NCBI RefSeq assembly: GCF_002901865.1
Contig: NZ_PPQF01000021.1
Location: 1-38,640 of the forward strand
From: Staphylococcus agnetis
GTDB taxonomy: Bacteria; Bacillota; Bacilli; Staphylococcales; Staphylococcaceae
Reading direction: 5' to 3'
DNA length: 38,640 nucleotides
The translations under genes and the position numbers were made by a program. The notes under the pieces were generated by a model that did no database searches, was not told the origin of the DNA, and worked only from the letters and a program-made list of their open reading frames with translations. How positions within the stretch are numbered: position 1 is the first letter of the stretch; every line of letters starts with the position of its first letter. Below are positions 26,109 through 38,640 of the stretch, one piece after another.

Positions 26109-29100
26109 TTGGCAGGTCAATTTGTCCAATATGGAAGACATCGTAAACGTAGAAACTACGCAAGAATCTCAGAAGTATTAGAATTACCTAATTTAATTGA
26201 GATTCAAACAAAATCATATGATTGGTTTTTAAAAGAAGGACTTTTAGAAATGCTTCGCGACATTTCTCCAATTGAGGACTTCACAGGAAACCTTTCTTTA
26301 GAATTTGTTGATTATAGACTAGGTGAACCGAAGTACGATTTAGAAGAATCAAAAAACCGCGATGCGACTTATGCAGCGCCATTACGCGTTAAAGTACGTT
26401 TAATTATTAAAGAAACTGGCGAAGTGAAAGATCAAGAAGTATTCATGGGAGATTTCCCATTAATGACTGAAACGGGCACTTTCGTCATCAATGGTGCAGA
26501 GCGTGTTATTGTATCACAATTAGTACGTTCACCATCCGTTTACTTCAATGAAAAATTAGATAAAAATGGACGTGTAAACTACGATGCAACTGTCATTCCT
26601 AACCGTGGTGCTTGGTTGGAATACGAAACAGATGCAAAAGACGTCGTTTACGTACGTATCGATAGAACACGTAAATTACCATTAACTGTGTTATTACGTG
26701 CATTAGGTTACTCTACAGATCAAGAAATTATTGATTTATTAGGAGATAACGAATACTTACGTAACACATTAGAAAAAGATAGCACAGAAAACACAGAACA
26801 AGCTTTACTTGAAATTTATGAACGTTTACGCCCAGGTGAACCACCAACTGTAGAAAATGCGAAGAGCTTATTATACTCTCGCTTCTTTGACCCTAAACGT
26901 TACGATTTAGCTAGCGTAGGACGTTATAAAGCAAATAAAAAATTACATTTAAAACACCGTTTATTCAATCAAAAATTAGCTGAACCAATCGTGAATACTG
27001 AAACTGGTGAAATCGTTGTTGAAGAAGGTACAGTCTTAGATCGTCGTAAATTAGACGAAATTATGGACGTATTAGAATCTAATGCAAACGCGCAAGTCTA
27101 TGAGCTTCCAAATAGCATTGTAGATGAACCTGTAGAAGTTCAATCTATTAAAGTGTATGTACCTAATGACGATGAAGCACGTACAACGACAGTAATTGGT
27201 AATGCATTCCCTGATTCTGAAGTGAAATGTATCACGCCAGCAGATATCGTTGCGTCAATGTCTTATTTCTTCAACTTATTACACGGCATTGGTTATACGG
27301 ATGATATTGACCACTTAGGTAACCGTCGTTTACGTTCAGTTGGTGAATTGTTACAAAACCAATTCCGTATCGGTTTATCTCGTATGGAACGTGTGGTACG
27401 TGAAAGAATGTCTATTCAAGACACAGAATCGATTACGCCACAACAATTAATCAACATTCGCCCAGTTATCGCATCAGTGAAAGAGTTCTTTGGTAGTTCT
27501 CAATTATCACAATTCATGGACCAAGCGAACCCATTAGCAGAGTTAACACACAAACGTCGTTTATCTGCATTAGGGCCTGGTGGTTTAACGCGTGAGCGTG
27601 CACAAATGGAAGTGCGTGACGTTCACTACTCTCACTATGGTCGTATGTGTCCGATTGAAACACCAGAGGGACCAAACATTGGTTTAATTAACTCGCTTTC
27701 TAGTTATGCGCGTGTCAACGAATTTGGTTTCATTGAAACGCCTTACCGTAAAGTGGACCTTGAAACGAATACAATTACAGACCAAATTGATTACTTAACT
27801 GCGGATGAAGAAGATAGTTACGTTGTTGCCCAAGCGAATTCTCGTTTAGACGAAAATGGCCGCTTTATCGATGACGAAATTGTGTGTCGTTTCCGTGGTA
27901 ACAATACAACAATGGCTAAAGAAAAAATGGACTACATGGATGTATCGCCTAAGCAGGTTGTATCTGCGGCGACAGCATGTATCCCATTCTTAGAAAACGA
28001 TGACTCGAACCGTGCATTAATGGGTGCGAACATGCAACGTCAAGCCGTACCTTTATTGAACCCAGAGTCACCGTTTGTAGGTACAGGTATGGAGCACGTC
28101 GCTGCACGTGACTCAGGTGCTGCAGTACTTGCGAAACATCGCGGACGTGTTGAACACGTTCAATCAAGTGAAATCCTTGTACGCCGTCTTGTAGATGACA
28201 ACGGTACTGAAGTTGAAGGCGAATTAGACCGCTACCCATTAGCGAAGTTTAAACGTTCAAACTCAGGTACATGTTACAACCAACGTCCAATCATCGCTGC
28301 TGGAGACATCGTTGAGAAAAACGAGATTCTTGCGGATGGTCCTTCTATGGAACTTGGTGAAATGGCATTAGGTCGTAACGTTGTCGTTGGATTCATGACG
28401 TGGGACGGTTATAACTATGAGGATGCCGTAATCATGAGTGAACGTCTTGTAAAAGATGACGTTTATACTTCTATTCATATTGAAGAATATGAATCAGAAG
28501 CACGTGATACAAAACTTGGACCTGAAGAAATCACACGTGATATTCCGAACGTATCTGAAAATGCACTTAAAAACTTAGATGATCGTGGTATCGTCTACAT
28601 CGGTGCTGAAGTTAAAGATGGAGACATCTTAGTGGGTAAAGTAACGCCTAAAGGTGTAACGGAATTAACTGCTGAAGAACGTTTATTACACGCTATCTTT
28701 GGTGAAAAAGCACGTGAAGTGCGTGATACATCATTACGTGTACCACATGGTGCAGGCGGTATCGTTCTAGACGTTAAAGTTTTCAACCGTGAAGATGGCG
28801 ATGATTCTTTATCTCCAGGTGTTAACCAACTTGTACGTGTTTACATCGTACAAAAACGTAAAATTCACGTAGGGGATAAGATGTGTGGTCGTCACGGTAA
28901 CAAAGGTGTCATCTCTAAAATTGTTCCTGAAGAAGATATGCCATATTTACCAGACGGACGTCCAATCGATATCATGTTAAACCCACTTGGTGTACCATCA
29001 CGTATGAACATCGGACAAGTATTAGAGCTACACTTAGGTATGGCGGCTAAAAACTTAGGTATCCATGTTGCATCACCAGTATTTGACGGTGCGAACGATG

Positions 29101-29660
29101 ATGACGTATGGTCAACAATTGAAGAAGCTGGTATGGCACGTGACGGTAAAACAGTACTTTACGATGGTCGAACAGGTGAACCATTCGATAACCGTATTTC
29201 TGTTGGGGTTATGTACATGTTGAAACTTGCGCACATGGTTGATGATAAACTTCATGCGCGTTCAACTGGACCATACTCACTCGTTACACAACAACCACTT
29301 GGTGGTAAAGCACAATTCGGTGGACAAAGATTTGGTGAGATGGAGGTATGGGCACTTGAAGCATATGGTGCTGCGTACACATTACAAGAAATCCTCACAT
29401 ACAAATCAGATGATACTGTAGGTCGTGTGAAAACTTACGAATCTATCGTTAAAGGTGAAAACATTTCTAGACCAAGTGTTCCTGAATCATTCCGCGTATT
29501 GATGAAAGAACTTCAAAGTTTAGGATTAGATGTCAAAGTGATGGATGAGCAAGATAACGAAATTGAAATGCGTGACTTAGAAGAGGACGATGTGCCTGAT
29601 CGCAAAGTCAATTTACAACAACCAAGCGTTCCAGAATCACAAAGAGATATCACTGAATAA
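26109..29660 (+). CDS. rpoB: RNA polymerase beta subunit
   Basis: A 1183-aa beta subunit, the same length as in S. aureus. The start is TTG 26109 ([20 protein letters not shown]) with GAGGGGTGAA upstream. The rifampicin pocket, residues 463-493 ([20 protein letters not shown] onward), is wild type: Q468, D471, A477, H481, R484 and S486 by S. aureus numbering, checked on the codons (S464 at 27498, H481 at 27549). Conserved core blocks include [30 protein letters not shown] and [25 protein letters not shown]. Together with beta' it forms the catalytic core. Confidence 0.99.
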   Translation: MAGQFVQYGRHRKRRNYARISEVLELPNLIEIQTKSYDWFLKEGLLEMLRDISPIEDFTGNLSLEFVDYRLGEPKYDLEESKNRDATYAAPLRVKVRLIIKETGEVKDQEVFMGDFPLMTETGTFVINGAERVIVSQLVRSPSVYFNEKLDKNGRVNYDATVIPNRGAWLEYETDAKDVVYVRIDRTRKLPLTVLLRALGYSTDQEIIDLLGDNEYLRNTLEKDSTENTEQALLEIYERLRPGEPPTVENAKSLLYSRFFDPKRYDLASVGRYKANKKLHLKHRLFNQKLAEPIVNTETGEIVVEEGTVLDRRKLDEIMDVLESNANAQVYELPNSIVDEPVEVQSIKVYVPNDDEARTTTVIGNAFPDSEVKCITPADIVASMSYFFNLLHGIGYTDDIDHLGNRRLRSVGELLQNQFRIGLSRMERVVRERMSIQDTESITPQQLINIRPVIASVKEFFGSSQLSQFMDQANPLAELTHKRRLSALGPGGLTRERAQMEVRDVHYSHYGRMCPIETPEGPNIGLINSLSSYARVNEFGFIETPYRKVDLETNTITDQIDYLTADEEDSYVVAQANSRLDENGRFIDDEIVCRFRGNNTTMAKEKMDYMDVSPKQVVSAATACIPFLENDDSNRALMGANMQRQAVPLLNPESPFVGTGMEHVAARDSGAAVLAKHRGRVEHVQSSEILVRRLVDDNGTEVEGELDRYPLAKFKRSNSGTCYNQRPIIAAGDIVEKNEILADGPSMELGEMALGRNVVVGFMTWDGYNYEDAVIMSERLVKDDVYTSIHIEEYESEARDTKLGPEEITRDIPNVSENALKNLDDRGIVYIGAEVKDGDILVGKVTPKGVTELTAEERLLHAIFGEKAREVRDTSLRVPHGAGGIVLDVKVFNREDGDDSLSPGVNQLVRVYIVQKRKIHVGDKMCGRHGNKGVISKIVPEEDMPYLPDGRPIDIMLNPLGVPSRMNIGQVLELHLGMAAKNLGIHVASPVFDGANDDDVWSTIEEAGMARDGKTVLYDGRTGEPFDNRISVGVMYMLKLAHMVDDKLHARSTGPYSLVTQQPLGGKAQFGGQRFGEMEVWALEAYGAAYTLQEILTYKSDDTVGRVKTYESIVKGENISRPSVPESFRVLMKELQSLGLDVKVMDEQDNEIEMRDLEEDDVPDRKVNLQQPSVPESQRDITE

Positions 29661-29686
29661 TACTGACATCATTATAATAAATAAAC

Positions 29687-29771
29687 ACATGTGACATACG
29701 TAAGAGGAAGGTGTTGTATGACGGAATCATAACGATTTCTATGCAACTTCTTTCTCCTACGATACACATGT
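29687..29771 (+). repeat. Large imperfect inverted repeat between rpoB and rpoC
   Basis: ACATGTG (29687-29693) pairs with CACATGT (29765-29771). Inside, 29699-29719 pairs with 29741-29761 over 21 positions with G-U pairs and two mismatches. The apical loop is about 21 bases. No T tract follows, so it is not an intrinsic terminator. Located in the 174-base rpoB-rpoC spacer. Confidence 0.65.
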
Positions 29772-29834
29772 ATGCCATTGTTTTAAGGAATCAATCAACT
29801 AGCACAGCTAATTAAAATAAAGGAGGTAGGCTCC

Positions 29835-32800
29835 TTGATTGATGTAAATAAATTTCATTACATGAAAATAGGACTCGCTTCACCTGAAAAAATCCGTTCT
29901 TGGTCATACGGTGAGGTTAAAAAGCCAGAAACAATTAACTATCGTACTTTAAAACCAGAAAAAGACGGTCTATTCTGTGAACGTATTTTCGGACCAACAA
30001 AAGACTGGGAATGTAGTTGTGGTAAGTACAAGCGTGTACGTTATAAAGGTATGATTTGTGACCGTTGTGGCGTTGAAGTTACAAAATCAAAAGTACGTCG
30101 TGAACGTATGGGTCACATTGAGCTTGCGGCACCTGTATCACACATTTGGTATTTCAAAGGCATTCCAAGTCGTATGGGCTTATTGCTAGATATGTCACCA
30201 CGTGCCTTAGAAGAAGTCATTTATTTTGCTTCTTACGTTGTGGTCGATCCAGGTCCAACTGGTTTAGAAAAGAAAACATTACTCTCAGAAGCTGAATTCC
30301 GTGAGTACTATGACAAATTCCCTGGTCAATTCACTGCAAAAATGGGTGCTGAAGGGATTAAAGATTTATTAGAAGAAATCAACTTAGATGAAGAATTAAA
30401 AATGTTACGTGATGAACTTGAATCTGCTACAGGTCAACGTTTAACACGTGCGATCAAACGTTTAGAAGTTGTGGAATCATTCCGTAATTCAGGCAACAAT
30501 CCTGCATGGATGATTTTAGACGTACTTCCAATTATTCCACCAGAAATTCGTCCAATGGTGCAATTAGATGGTGGACGTTTTGCGACTAGTGATTTAAACG
30601 ATTTATATCGTCGTGTCATTAACCGTAACAACCGTTTAAAACGTTTATTAGACCTTGGTGCACCTGGCATCATCGTTCAAAACGAAAAGCGTATGTTACA
30701 AGAAGCTGTTGACGCATTAATCGATAACGGTCGCCGTGGTCGTCCAGTTACTGGTCCTGGTAACCGTCCATTAAAATCACTTTCACACATGTTAAAAGGT
30801 AAACAAGGTCGTTTCCGTCAAAACTTACTTGGTAAACGTGTTGACTATTCTGGTCGTTCGGTTATCGCGGTAGGTCCAAACTTAAAAATGTACCAATGTG
30901 GTTTACCTAAAGAAATGGCGTTAGAATTATTCAAACCTTTCGTAATGAAAGAATTAGTTCAACGTGAAATCGCAACAAACATTAAAAATGCGAAAACAAA
31001 AATTGAACGTACTGAAGATGAAGTTTGGGACGTTTTAGAAGATGTTATCACTGAACACCCAGTACTTCTTAACCGTGCCCCTACGCTTCACAGATTAGGT
31101 ATCCAAGCGTTCGAACCAACGCTTGTTGAAGGACGTGCGATTCGTCTACACCCACTTGTAACGACAGCTTACAACGCGGACTTTGACGGTGACCAAATGG
31201 CCGTTCACGTACCTTTATCAAAAGAAGCACAAGCTGAAGCACGTATGTTAATGCTTGCGGCGCAAAACATCTTGAACCCTAAAGACGGTAAACCAGTTGT
31301 AACACCATCTCAGGATATGGTACTTGGTAACTACTACCTTACTTTAGAACGTAAAGATGCGGTAAATACAGGTTTATTATTTAACGATGCCAATGAAGTA
31401 ATCAAAGCGTATGCAAATGGCTATGTACATCTTCATACACGTATTGGTGTTCAAGCAGCATCATTCAATAACCCAACATTTACTGAAGAACAAAACCGTA
31501 AGATTTTAACAACATCTGTAGGTAAAGTGATTTTCAATGAAATCATTCCAGATTCATTTGCATATATCAATGAGCCAACTGCGACAAACTTAGAGAAGAA
31601 CACACCAGATAAATACTTTGTTGATGCGTCTGATCTTGGTGAAGGCGGTTTAGCGGAATACTTTGAAAACACTGAACTTGTTCCACCATTCAACAAAAAA
31701 TTCTTAGGTAACATCATCGCAGAAGTGTTCAATCGCTTCAGCATTACAGATACATCTATGATGCTTGACTTAATGAAAGACTTAGGATTTAAGTATTCAT
31801 CTAAAGCAGGTATTACTGTAGGTGTTGCTGACATCGTGGTATTACCAGACAAGAAAGAAATTCTTGATGAATCAGAAAAACTTGTTGAACGCGTACAAAA
31901 ACAATTTAACCGTGGTTTATTAACTGAAGAAGAGCGCTATAATGCGGTTATCGAAATTTGGACAAATGCAAAAGACCAAATTCAAGAAGAGTTAATGCAA
32001 TCACTTGAAAAAACAAACCCAATCTTCATGATGAGTGACTCTGGTGCCCGTGGTAACGCATCTAACTTTACGCAACTTGCGGGTATGCGTGGATTGATGG
32101 CCGCACCATCAGGTAAAATCATCGAGCTTCCAATCACATCATCATTCCGTGAAGGTTTAACCGTATTAGAGTACTTCATCTCTACTCACGGTGCGCGTAA
32201 AGGTCTTGCCGATACAGCCCTTAAAACAGCGGACTCAGGTTACCTTACTCGTCGTCTTGTTGACGTGGCACAAGATGTTATCGTGCGTGAAGAAGACTGT
32301 GGTACAGACCGTGGTTTACTCGTTTCAGATATCAAAGAAGGCACTGAAATAATCGAACCATTTATCGAGCGTATCGAAGGTCGTTATGCTAAAGAAACGA
32401 TTCGTCACCCAGAGACTGATAAAGTTATTATCCGTCCAGACGAATTAATCACACCAGATATTGCGAAAGAAATTACAGATGCGGGCATCGAAGAAATGTA
32501 CATCCGTTCAGCATTTACATGTAACACACGTCACGGTGTATGTGAAAAATGTTATGGTAAAAACTTAGCAACTGGTGAAAAAGTTGAAGTTGGTGAAGCA
32601 GTGGGTACAATCGCTGCACAATCTATCGGTGAACCAGGTACTCAGTTAACAATGCGTACCTTTCATACTGGTGGGGTAGCCGGTAGCGATATCACACAAG
32701 GTTTACCACGTATCCAAGAGATTTTTGAAGCACGTAACCCGAAAGGTCAAGCTGTGATTACAGAAATCGAAGGTACAATTGATAACATTACAATTGGTAA

Positions 32801-33452
32801 AGATAGACAACAAGAAATCGTGGTTAAAGGTGCGAACGAAACACGTTCATACCTTGCGCCAGGTACGTCACGCTTGAAAGTTGAAATCGGACAAGCAGTT
32901 GAACGTGGTGAAGTCTTAACAGAAGGTTCTATCGAGCCGAAAAACTTCTTAGCAATTGCAGGTCTTACTGCAACTGAAGCCTACTTGCTGAAAGAAGTTC
33001 AAAAAGTTTACCGTATGCAAGGGGTAGAAATCGACGACAAACACGTTGAAGTTATGGTTCGTCAAATGTTACGTAAAGTTCGTATTATCGAAGCTGGTGA
33101 CACGAAATTATTACCAGGTTCATTAGTGGATATCCACCACTTTACAGATGCGAACCGTGAAGCATTTAAAGAACGTAAACGTCCAGCAACGGCTAAACCA
33201 GTACTTTTAGGTATCACAAAAGCATCACTTGAAACAGAAAGTTTCTTATCTGCGGCATCATTCCAAGAAACAACGCGTGTACTTACTGACGCTGCGATTA
33301 AAGGTAAACGTGATGACTTACTTGGTCTTAAAGAAAACGTTATTATCGGTAAGCTGATTCCAGCGGGTACAGGTATGAAACGTTATAGCCAAGTAGATAT
33401 CGAAAAAGAAAAATCAACGATTGACGCACAAGAACACATTGTGACGGAATAA
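29835..33452 (+). CDS. rpoC: RNA polymerase beta' subunit
   Basis: A 1205-aa beta' subunit. The N-terminal zinc site has C60, C62, C75 and C78. The catalytic NADFDGD (447-453) provides the Mg2+-binding aspartates 449, 451 and 453. The second zinc region contains [15 protein letters not shown]. Trigger-loop sequence [20 protein letters not shown] is intact. The start is TTG 29835 with AAAGGAGGTAGG upstream; both rpo genes use TTG. A strong terminator follows, separating it from the ribosomal gene cluster. Confidence 0.99.
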   Translation: MIDVNKFHYMKIGLASPEKIRSWSYGEVKKPETINYRTLKPEKDGLFCERIFGPTKDWECSCGKYKRVRYKGMICDRCGVEVTKSKVRRERMGHIELAAPVSHIWYFKGIPSRMGLLLDMSPRALEEVIYFASYVVVDPGPTGLEKKTLLSEAEFREYYDKFPGQFTAKMGAEGIKDLLEEINLDEELKMLRDELESATGQRLTRAIKRLEVVESFRNSGNNPAWMILDVLPIIPPEIRPMVQLDGGRFATSDLNDLYRRVINRNNRLKRLLDLGAPGIIVQNEKRMLQEAVDALIDNGRRGRPVTGPGNRPLKSLSHMLKGKQGRFRQNLLGKRVDYSGRSVIAVGPNLKMYQCGLPKEMALELFKPFVMKELVQREIATNIKNAKTKIERTEDEVWDVLEDVITEHPVLLNRAPTLHRLGIQAFEPTLVEGRAIRLHPLVTTAYNADFDGDQMAVHVPLSKEAQAEARMLMLAAQNILNPKDGKPVVTPSQDMVLGNYYLTLERKDAVNTGLLFNDANEVIKAYANGYVHLHTRIGVQAASFNNPTFTEEQNRKILTTSVGKVIFNEIIPDSFAYINEPTATNLEKNTPDKYFVDASDLGEGGLAEYFENTELVPPFNKKFLGNIIAEVFNRFSITDTSMMLDLMKDLGFKYSSKAGITVGVADIVVLPDKKEILDESEKLVERVQKQFNRGLLTEEERYNAVIEIWTNAKDQIQEELMQSLEKTNPIFMMSDSGARGNASNFTQLAGMRGLMAAPSGKIIELPITSSFREGLTVLEYFISTHGARKGLADTALKTADSGYLTRRLVDVAQDVIVREEDCGTDRGLLVSDIKEGTEIIEPFIERIEGRYAKETIRHPETDKVIIRPDELITPDIAKEITDAGIEEMYIRSAFTCNTRHGVCEKCYGKNLATGEKVEVGEAVGTIAAQSIGEPGTQLTMRTFHTGGVAGSDITQGLPRIQEIFEARNPKGQAVITEIEGTIDNITIGKDRQQEIVVKGANETRSYLAPGTSRLKVEIGQAVERGEVLTEGSIEPKNFLAIAGLTATEAYLLKEVQKVYRMQGVEIDDKHVEVMVRQMLRKVRIIEAGDTKLLPGSLVDIHHFTDANREAFKERKRPATAKPVLLGITKASLETESFLSAASFQETTRVLTDAAIKGKRDDLLGLKENVIIGKLIPAGTGMKRYSQVDIEKEKSTIDAQEHIVTE

Positions 33453-33464
33453 TAAAATGTTTTG

Positions 33465-33499
33465 AAAGGCGCAGTGATCTGACCATTGCTGCGCCTTTT
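33465..33499 (+). terminator. Terminator of rpoBC
   Basis: AAAGGCGCAG (33465-33474) pairs perfectly with CTGCGCCTTT (33489-33498). T residues follow, with another T6 block at about 33502-33507. Confidence 0.87.
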
Positions 33500-33527
33500 A
33501 CTTTTTTGATTTATCATTGAAAAATTG

Positions 33528-33556
33528 TTGACGTTATACAATTGAGATGATAATAT
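33528..33556 (+). promoter_or_regulatory. Promoter of the L7Ae-rpsL-rpsG-fusA cluster
   Basis: TTGACG (33528-33533), 17 bases, then TAATAT (33551-33556), 41 bases before the next ATG and right after the rpoC terminator. Confidence 0.7.
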
Positions 33557-33596
33557 AGAAAAGGTTGATGCAAGCAGTACTTTGGAGGATATGCAA

Positions 33597-33851
33597 ATGT
33601 CTAATGAAAAAGTCACACGCTTAAACAAACAAGCCTACGTTGTTGGTTTGAAACAGACGCTCAAAGCGTTGAAAAATCATAACGTATCACAATTGATTAT
33701 CGGCGAAGATGTTAATGTGCATCTCTTAGCGCGCGTGTTAAGCTTTGCCAATCAAAATAACGTACCAATTACGTTTTTTGAAAGCCAAAAAGCTTTAGGA
33801 GAACATGTTGGTATTAACGTAAAGGCAACGGTTGTTGCTTTGCTCAAATGA
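33597..33851 (+). CDS. rplGB: L7Ae-family ribosomal/K-turn-binding protein (YbxF)
   Basis: An 84-aa L7Ae/L30e/S12e/Gadd45-fold protein, probably binding RNA kink-turns as shown for B. subtilis YbxF. The core motif [39 protein letters not shown] matches the family. ATG 33597 is chosen: GGAGG (33584-33588) lies 8 bases upstream, whereas ATG 33591 is too close and TTG 33582 precedes the SD. It is in the conserved slot between rpoC and rpsL. Confidence 0.92.
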   Translation: MSNEKVTRLNKQAYVVGLKQTLKALKNHNVSQLIIGEDVNVHLLARVLSFANQNNVPITFFESQKALGEHVGINVKATVVALLK

Positions 33852-33853
33852 GA

Positions 33854-33890
33854 TTAGTAAGGACAATGAGGACTTACTAAATTTTATTTA
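33854..33890 (+). terminator. Weak terminator/attenuator-like hairpin before rpsL
   Basis: TTAGTAAG (33854-33861) pairs perfectly with CTTACTAA (33873-33880), 11-base loop, then ATTTTATTTA. The low-GC stem suggests a weak or partial terminator, so read-through to rpsL is likely. Confidence 0.45.
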
Positions 33891-33949
33891 ATCTAAAAAT
33901 GAACCACCTGGATGTGTGGGATTAAAAATCGAGAGAGGAGGAAACATAA

Positions 33950-34363
33950 ATGCCTACTATTAACCAATTAGTACGTAAACCAAGACAAAGCAAAACTAAG
34001 AAATCTGACTCACCAGCTTTAAACAGAGGTTTCAACAGTCAAAAGAAACAATTCACGAAGTTAAACTCTCCACAAAAACGTGGTGTGTGTACTCGTGTTG
34101 GTACTATGACTCCTAAAAAACCTAACTCAGCGTTACGTAAATATGCACGTGTGCGTTTATCAAACAACATTGAAATCAACGCATACATCCCTGGTATCGG
34201 ACACAACTTACAAGAGCACAGTGTTGTACTTGTTCGTGGTGGACGTGTAAAAGACTTACCTGGTGTGCGTTACCATATCGTACGTGGTGCGTTAGATACT
34301 TCTGGTGTTGATGGACGTATGCAAGGACGTTCATTATACGGAACTAAAAAACCTAAGAAATAA
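33950..34363 (+). CDS. rpsL: Ribosomal protein uS12
   Basis: A 137-aa decoding-centre protein. [14 protein letters not shown] start and [26 protein letters not shown]. Lysines at the streptomycin-sensitive sites are wild type (K56 in TPKKPNS, and the [10 protein letters not shown] loop). GAGGAGGAAAC precedes ATG 33950. Head of the rpsL-rpsG-fusA (str) cluster. Confidence 0.98.
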   Translation: MPTINQLVRKPRQSKTKKSDSPALNRGFNSQKKQFTKLNSPQKRGVCTRVGTMTPKKPNSALRKYARVRLSNNIEINAYIPGIGHNLQEHSVVLVRGGRVKDLPGVRYHIVRGALDTSGVDGRMQGRSLYGTKKPKK

Positions 34364-34444
34364 GGTTAAATTAATGTAAATTTCGTCGGTTACAATGACT
34401 GATAGATTATAAATATACTATAATAGGAAGGGAGGACTTGTATT

Positions 34445-34915
34445 ATGCCTCGTAAAGGATCAGTACCTAAAAGAGATGTGTTACCAGATCCAATTCACAA
34501 CTCTAAATTAGTGACAAAATTAATCAATAAGATCATGTTAGATGGTAAACGTGGAACAGCTCAACGTATTCTTTATTCTGCATTCGACTTAGTTCAAGAA
34601 CGTTCAGGTCGCGATGCAATGGAAGTTTTCGATGAAGCGATCAACAACATTATGCCAGTACTTGAAGTTAAAGCTCGCCGTGTAGGTGGTTCTAACTACC
34701 AAGTACCTGTAGAAGTTCGTCCAGAGCGTCGTACTACTTTAGGTTTACGTTGGTTAGTAAACTATGCGCGTCTTCGTGGTGAAAAAACTATGGAAGAGCG
34801 TTTAGCTAACGAAATCTTAGACGCTGCTAACAACACTGGTGGTGCCGTTAAGAAACGTGAAGACACGCACAAAATGGCTGAAGCGAACAAAGCATTCGCT
34901 CACTACCGTTGGTAA
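34445..34915 (+). CDS. rpsG: Ribosomal protein uS7
   Basis: A 156-aa 30S head assembly protein with [15 protein letters not shown] start, [16 protein letters not shown] and the C-terminal [22 protein letters not shown] precedes ATG 34445. It lies between rpsL and fusA as in the str operon. Confidence 0.98.
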   Translation: MPRKGSVPKRDVLPDPIHNSKLVTKLINKIMLDGKRGTAQRILYSAFDLVQERSGRDAMEVFDEAINNIMPVLEVKARRVGGSNYQVPVEVRPERRTTLGLRWLVNYARLRGEKTMEERLANEILDAANNTGGAVKKREDTHKMAEANKAFAHYRW

Positions 34916-34929
34916 GATAGACGCCTATT

Positions 34930-35005
34930 CCCTGAGCATACATGTCATTGGCAACCATCAACGTGCACATCGCATATTGAACGTTTGTCATGCGTTTGCT
35001 TAGGG
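34930..35005 (+). repeat. Inverted repeat in the rpsG-fusA spacer
   Basis: CCCTGAGCA (34930-34938) pairs with TGCTTAGGG (34997-35005), one G-U pair, enclosing about 58 bases. It lies 54 bases before the fusA ATG, with no T tract. It may be a translational regulatory fold or chance. Confidence 0.45.
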
Positions 35006-35058
35006 TAAAGCTATATCTGATCATATTATCCTATATTCTGGAAGGAGAAAGAATACCC

Positions 35059-37140
35059 ATGGGAAGAGACTTTTCTTTAAAGAACACGCGTAATATCGGT
35101 ATCATGGCCCACATCGATGCTGGTAAAACGACTACTACTGAACGTATTCTTTATTACACTGGACGTATCCATAAAATTGGTGAAACACATGAAGGTGCTT
35201 CACAAATGGACTGGATGGAGCAAGAGCAAGACCGTGGTATTACGATTACATCAGCTGCAACAACAGCTGCTTGGAATGGTCACCGTGTTAACATCATCGA
35301 CACACCTGGACACGTAGACTTCACAGTTGAAGTTGAACGTTCATTACGTGTACTTGATGGTGCGGTAACTGTACTTGATGCGCAATCAGGTGTTGAACCT
35401 CAAACTGAAACAGTTTGGCGTCAAGCAACAACATACGGCGTTCCTCGTATCGTATTCGTAAACAAAATGGACAAAATGGGTGCGAACTTCGATTACGCTG
35501 TAAGCACTTTACATGACCGTTTACAAGCGAATGCAGCTCCAATCCAATTACCAATTGGTGCTGAAGATGAATTCCAAGCGATCATTGACTTAGTAACAAT
35601 GAAATGCTTCAAATATAACAATGACTTAGGTACAGACATTGAGGAAACTGATATTCCTGAAGATATGCAAGAACGTGCTGAAGAAGCGCGTGAAGCATTA
35701 ATCGAAGCTGTAGCTGAAACAAACGATGACTTAATGGAAAAATACTTAGGTGGAGAAGAAATCTCTGTAGATGAGCTTAAAGACGCTATCCGTCAAGCTA
35801 CTACTGACGTTGAATTCTACCCAGTATTATGTGGTACTGCATTCAAGAACAAAGGTGTTCAATTAATGTTAGATGCCGTTATCGATTACTTACCATCACC
35901 ACTTGATGTTAAGCCAATCGTTGGTCATCGTGCTGACAACCCTGAAGAAGAAGTTATCGCGAAAGCGGACGACAGTGCTGAATTCGCAGCATTAGCGTTT
36001 AAAGTTATGACTGACCCTTATGTTGGTAAATTAACATTCTTCCGTGTGTACTCAGGTACATTAACTTCAGGTTCTTATGTTAAAAACTCTACGAAAGGTA
36101 AACGTGAACGTGTAGGTCGTATCCTACAAATGCACGCGAACTCTCGTGAAGAAATCAGCTCTGTATATTCTGGTGATATCGCAGCTGCTGTAGGTCTTAA
36201 AGACACTGGTACAGGTGACACACTTTGTGGAGAGAAAAATGACATCATCTTAGAGTCAATGGAATTCCCAGAGCCAGTTATCCACTTATCAGTAGAACCT
36301 AAATCAAAAGCTGACCAAGATAAAATGACTCAAGCGCTTGTGAAACTTCAAGAAGAAGACCCAACATTCAAAGCGCATACAGATGAAGAAACTGGTCAAG
36401 TTATCATTGGTGGTATGGGTGAGCTTCACCTTGACATCATTGTTGACCGTATGAAGAAAGAATTTAACGTGGAAGCAAACGTTGGTGCGCCAATGGTATC
36501 TTACCGTGAAACGTTCAAATCAGCAGCTGCTGTTCAAGGTAAATTCTCTCGTCAATCTGGTGGTCGTGGTCAATACGGTGACGTTCACATCGAATTCACA
36601 CCTAACGAAACAGGTGCTGGTTTCGAATTCGAAAACGCTATCGTTGGTGGTGTCGTTCCTCGTGAATACATTCCATCAGTTGAACAAGGTCTTAAAGACG
36701 CAATGGAAAACGGTGTCTTAGCTGGATATCCATTAATCGATGTGAAAGCAAAATTATTTGATGGTTCATACCACGATGTCGATTCATCTGAAATGGCCTT
36801 CAAAATTGCTGCATCATTAGCACTTAAAGAAGCTGCTAAAAAATGTAACCCAGTGATCTTAGAACCAATGATGAAAGTTACAATCGAAATGCCTGAAGAG
36901 TACATGGGTGACATCATGGGTGACGTTACAGCACGTCGTGGCCGTGTAGACGGTATGGAACCACGTGGTAACGCTCAAGTTGTTAACGCATACGTACCAC
37001 TTTCAGAAATGTTCGGTTATGCAACATCATTACGTTCTAACACGCAAGGTCGCGGTACGTACACAATGTACTTCGATCACTATGCAGAGGTTCCTAAATC
37101 AATCTCTGAAGAAATTATCAAAAAGAACAAAGGTGAATAA
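35059..37140 (+). CDS. fusA: Elongation factor G
   Basis: A 693-aa translocation GTPase. The P-loop AHIDAGKT is at 17-24, switch 2 DTPGHVDF follows, then the NKMD motif and domains II-V; the C-terminus [10 protein letters not shown] is family-like. ATG 35059 is chosen because GGAGAAAG lies upstream and [18 protein letters not shown] is canonical. The open frame to 34990 has no SD. At the fusidic-acid site H457 is wild type; position 461 is Ile (ATT at 36439) where S. aureus has Leu, a conservative change also seen in other bacteria. Confidence 0.99.
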   Translation: MGRDFSLKNTRNIGIMAHIDAGKTTTTERILYYTGRIHKIGETHEGASQMDWMEQEQDRGITITSAATTAAWNGHRVNIIDTPGHVDFTVEVERSLRVLDGAVTVLDAQSGVEPQTETVWRQATTYGVPRIVFVNKMDKMGANFDYAVSTLHDRLQANAAPIQLPIGAEDEFQAIIDLVTMKCFKYNNDLGTDIEETDIPEDMQERAEEAREALIEAVAETNDDLMEKYLGGEEISVDELKDAIRQATTDVEFYPVLCGTAFKNKGVQLMLDAVIDYLPSPLDVKPIVGHRADNPEEEVIAKADDSAEFAALAFKVMTDPYVGKLTFFRVYSGTLTSGSYVKNSTKGKRERVGRILQMHANSREEISSVYSGDIAAAVGLKDTGTGDTLCGEKNDIILESMEFPEPVIHLSVEPKSKADQDKMTQALVKLQEEDPTFKAHTDEETGQVIIGGMGELHLDIIVDRMKKEFNVEANVGAPMVSYRETFKSAAAVQGKFSRQSGGRGQYGDVHIEFTPNETGAGFEFENAIVGGVVPREYIPSVEQGLKDAMENGVLAGYPLIDVKAKLFDGSYHDVDSSEMAFKIAASLALKEAAKKCNPVILEPMMKVTIEMPEEYMGDIMGDVTARRGRVDGMEPRGNAQVVNAYVPLSEMFGYATSLRSNTQGRGTYTMYFDHYAEVPKSISEEIIKKNKGE

Positions 37141-37209
37141 TAGATTACCCAACCCGTCTATGAGATAATGACCCATGAGGCGTTATCAAGCCTTTACCTT
37201 CTTTTAAAA

Positions 37210-37285
37210 TTGATTTTTTCAGTAAAATGATTTATAAAGGTAATAAAGATTATCTATCTCATGAAGGTGAGTAACTTTCATGAGA
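37210..37285 (+). promoter_or_regulatory. tuf promoter and leader hairpin
   Basis: TTGATT (37210-37215), 17 bases, then TATAAA (37233-37238). The expected leader then holds TCTCATGAA (37257-37265) paired with TTCATGAGA (37277-37285), 46 bases before the start. Upstream, GATAATG/CGTTATC (37164-37187) form another small hairpin after fusA. Confidence 0.6.
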
Positions 37286-37331
37286 GATATTTAAAATATT
37301 AATTCTTAATTTGAAGAGGAGAGATTTCATA

Positions 37332-38519
<1,188 letters not shown>

Positions 38520-38546
38520 TATCATTTATCTTTGAGATAGATAAAA

Positions 38547-38622
38547 AGGGGCTGGGACATAATTCCTAGCCAAAAAAGAGAATCGATTAGGTAAAATTAT
38601 TTTTACTTAATCGATTCTCTTT
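38547..38622. terminator. Long hairpin after tuf with staphylococcal GGGGCTGGGACATAA element
   Basis: A short GGCTGGGA/TCCTAGCC stem (38550-38571) is followed by a 22-bp stem, 38575-38596 with 38601-38622, one G-U pair and a TTAT loop. T-rich sequence lies after it on the + strand, and an A6 run precedes it (T6 on the - strand). It may end tuf and any convergent gene beyond the window. Confidence 0.7.
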
Positions 38623-38640
38623 ATATATTATTTCAAAAAA

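Noticed and set aside
27498..27566. Rifampicin-resistance changes in RpoB
   Set aside because: Residues 464-486 read wild type at all commonly changed positions.
34990..35058. Longer EF-G N-terminus or a short leader peptide
   Set aside because: No SD before 34990 and no family match; it is simply the frame open upstream of the canonical start.

Overview
The window is an ordinary, well-conserved core-chromosome segment of a low-GC Firmicute. Gene order, protein identities and lengths (RpoB 1183 aa, EF-G 693 aa, GltX 484 aa, CysS 466 aa) match the Staphylococcus region that runs from the 5S rRNA end of an rrn operon to tuf. It is not a typical S. aureus arrangement. An ispD-ispF pair of the MEP isoprenoid pathway lies between yacL and gltX, and an FUSC-family membrane protein gene lies between the 5S rRNA and pdxR. 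MEP genes in place of the mevalonate pathway are known from the S. pseudintermedius/S. schleiferi side of the genus, so a species of the intermedius-hyicus-schleiferi group is the best inference. The exact species cannot be read from the sequence.

Layout. 1-150: 3' part of a 5S rRNA and its terminator. 217-2154: FUSC membrane protein, convergent with pdxR, sharing a bidirectional terminator. 2251-5225: vitamin B6 module, with pdxR (-) divergent from pdxS-pdxT (+). 5421-6626: nupC (-). 6729-11254: protein quality-control operon ctsR-mcsA-mcsB-clpC behind a promoter flanked by CtsR boxes. 11456-15070: radA, yacL, ispD, ispF. 15159-16613: gltX with its own promoter. 16673-20632: cysteine T-box leader followed by the tightly packed cysE-cysS-mrnC-rlmB-yacP(rae1) chain. 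20633-21276: sigH behind a hairpin that buries its ribosome binding site. 21369-22332: rpmG-secE-nusG. 22527-25210: rplK-rplA and rplJ-rplL with structured leaders. 25289-25897: RsmC-like methyltransferase. 26109-33452: rpoB-rpoC. 33528-37140: L7Ae-like protein, rpsL, rpsG, fusA. 37210-38519: tuf with its own promoter, then a long hairpin at the window end.

Most genes serve transcription, translation, tRNA charging, rRNA maturation and protein turnover. Cysteine supply (cysE) and charging (cysS) are controlled together by tRNA-Cys. Ribosomal protein genes are preceded by structured leaders. Stress proteolysis is autoregulated by CtsR.

No mobile element, CRISPR array, prophage or toxin-antitoxin module was found, and no wholly new system is evident. 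The points most worth checking are loss of the first zinc-binding motif in McsA, the sigH SD-sequestering hairpin, the MEP genes, and large unexplained inverted repeats between rplK and rplA, between rpoB and rpoC, and after tuf.
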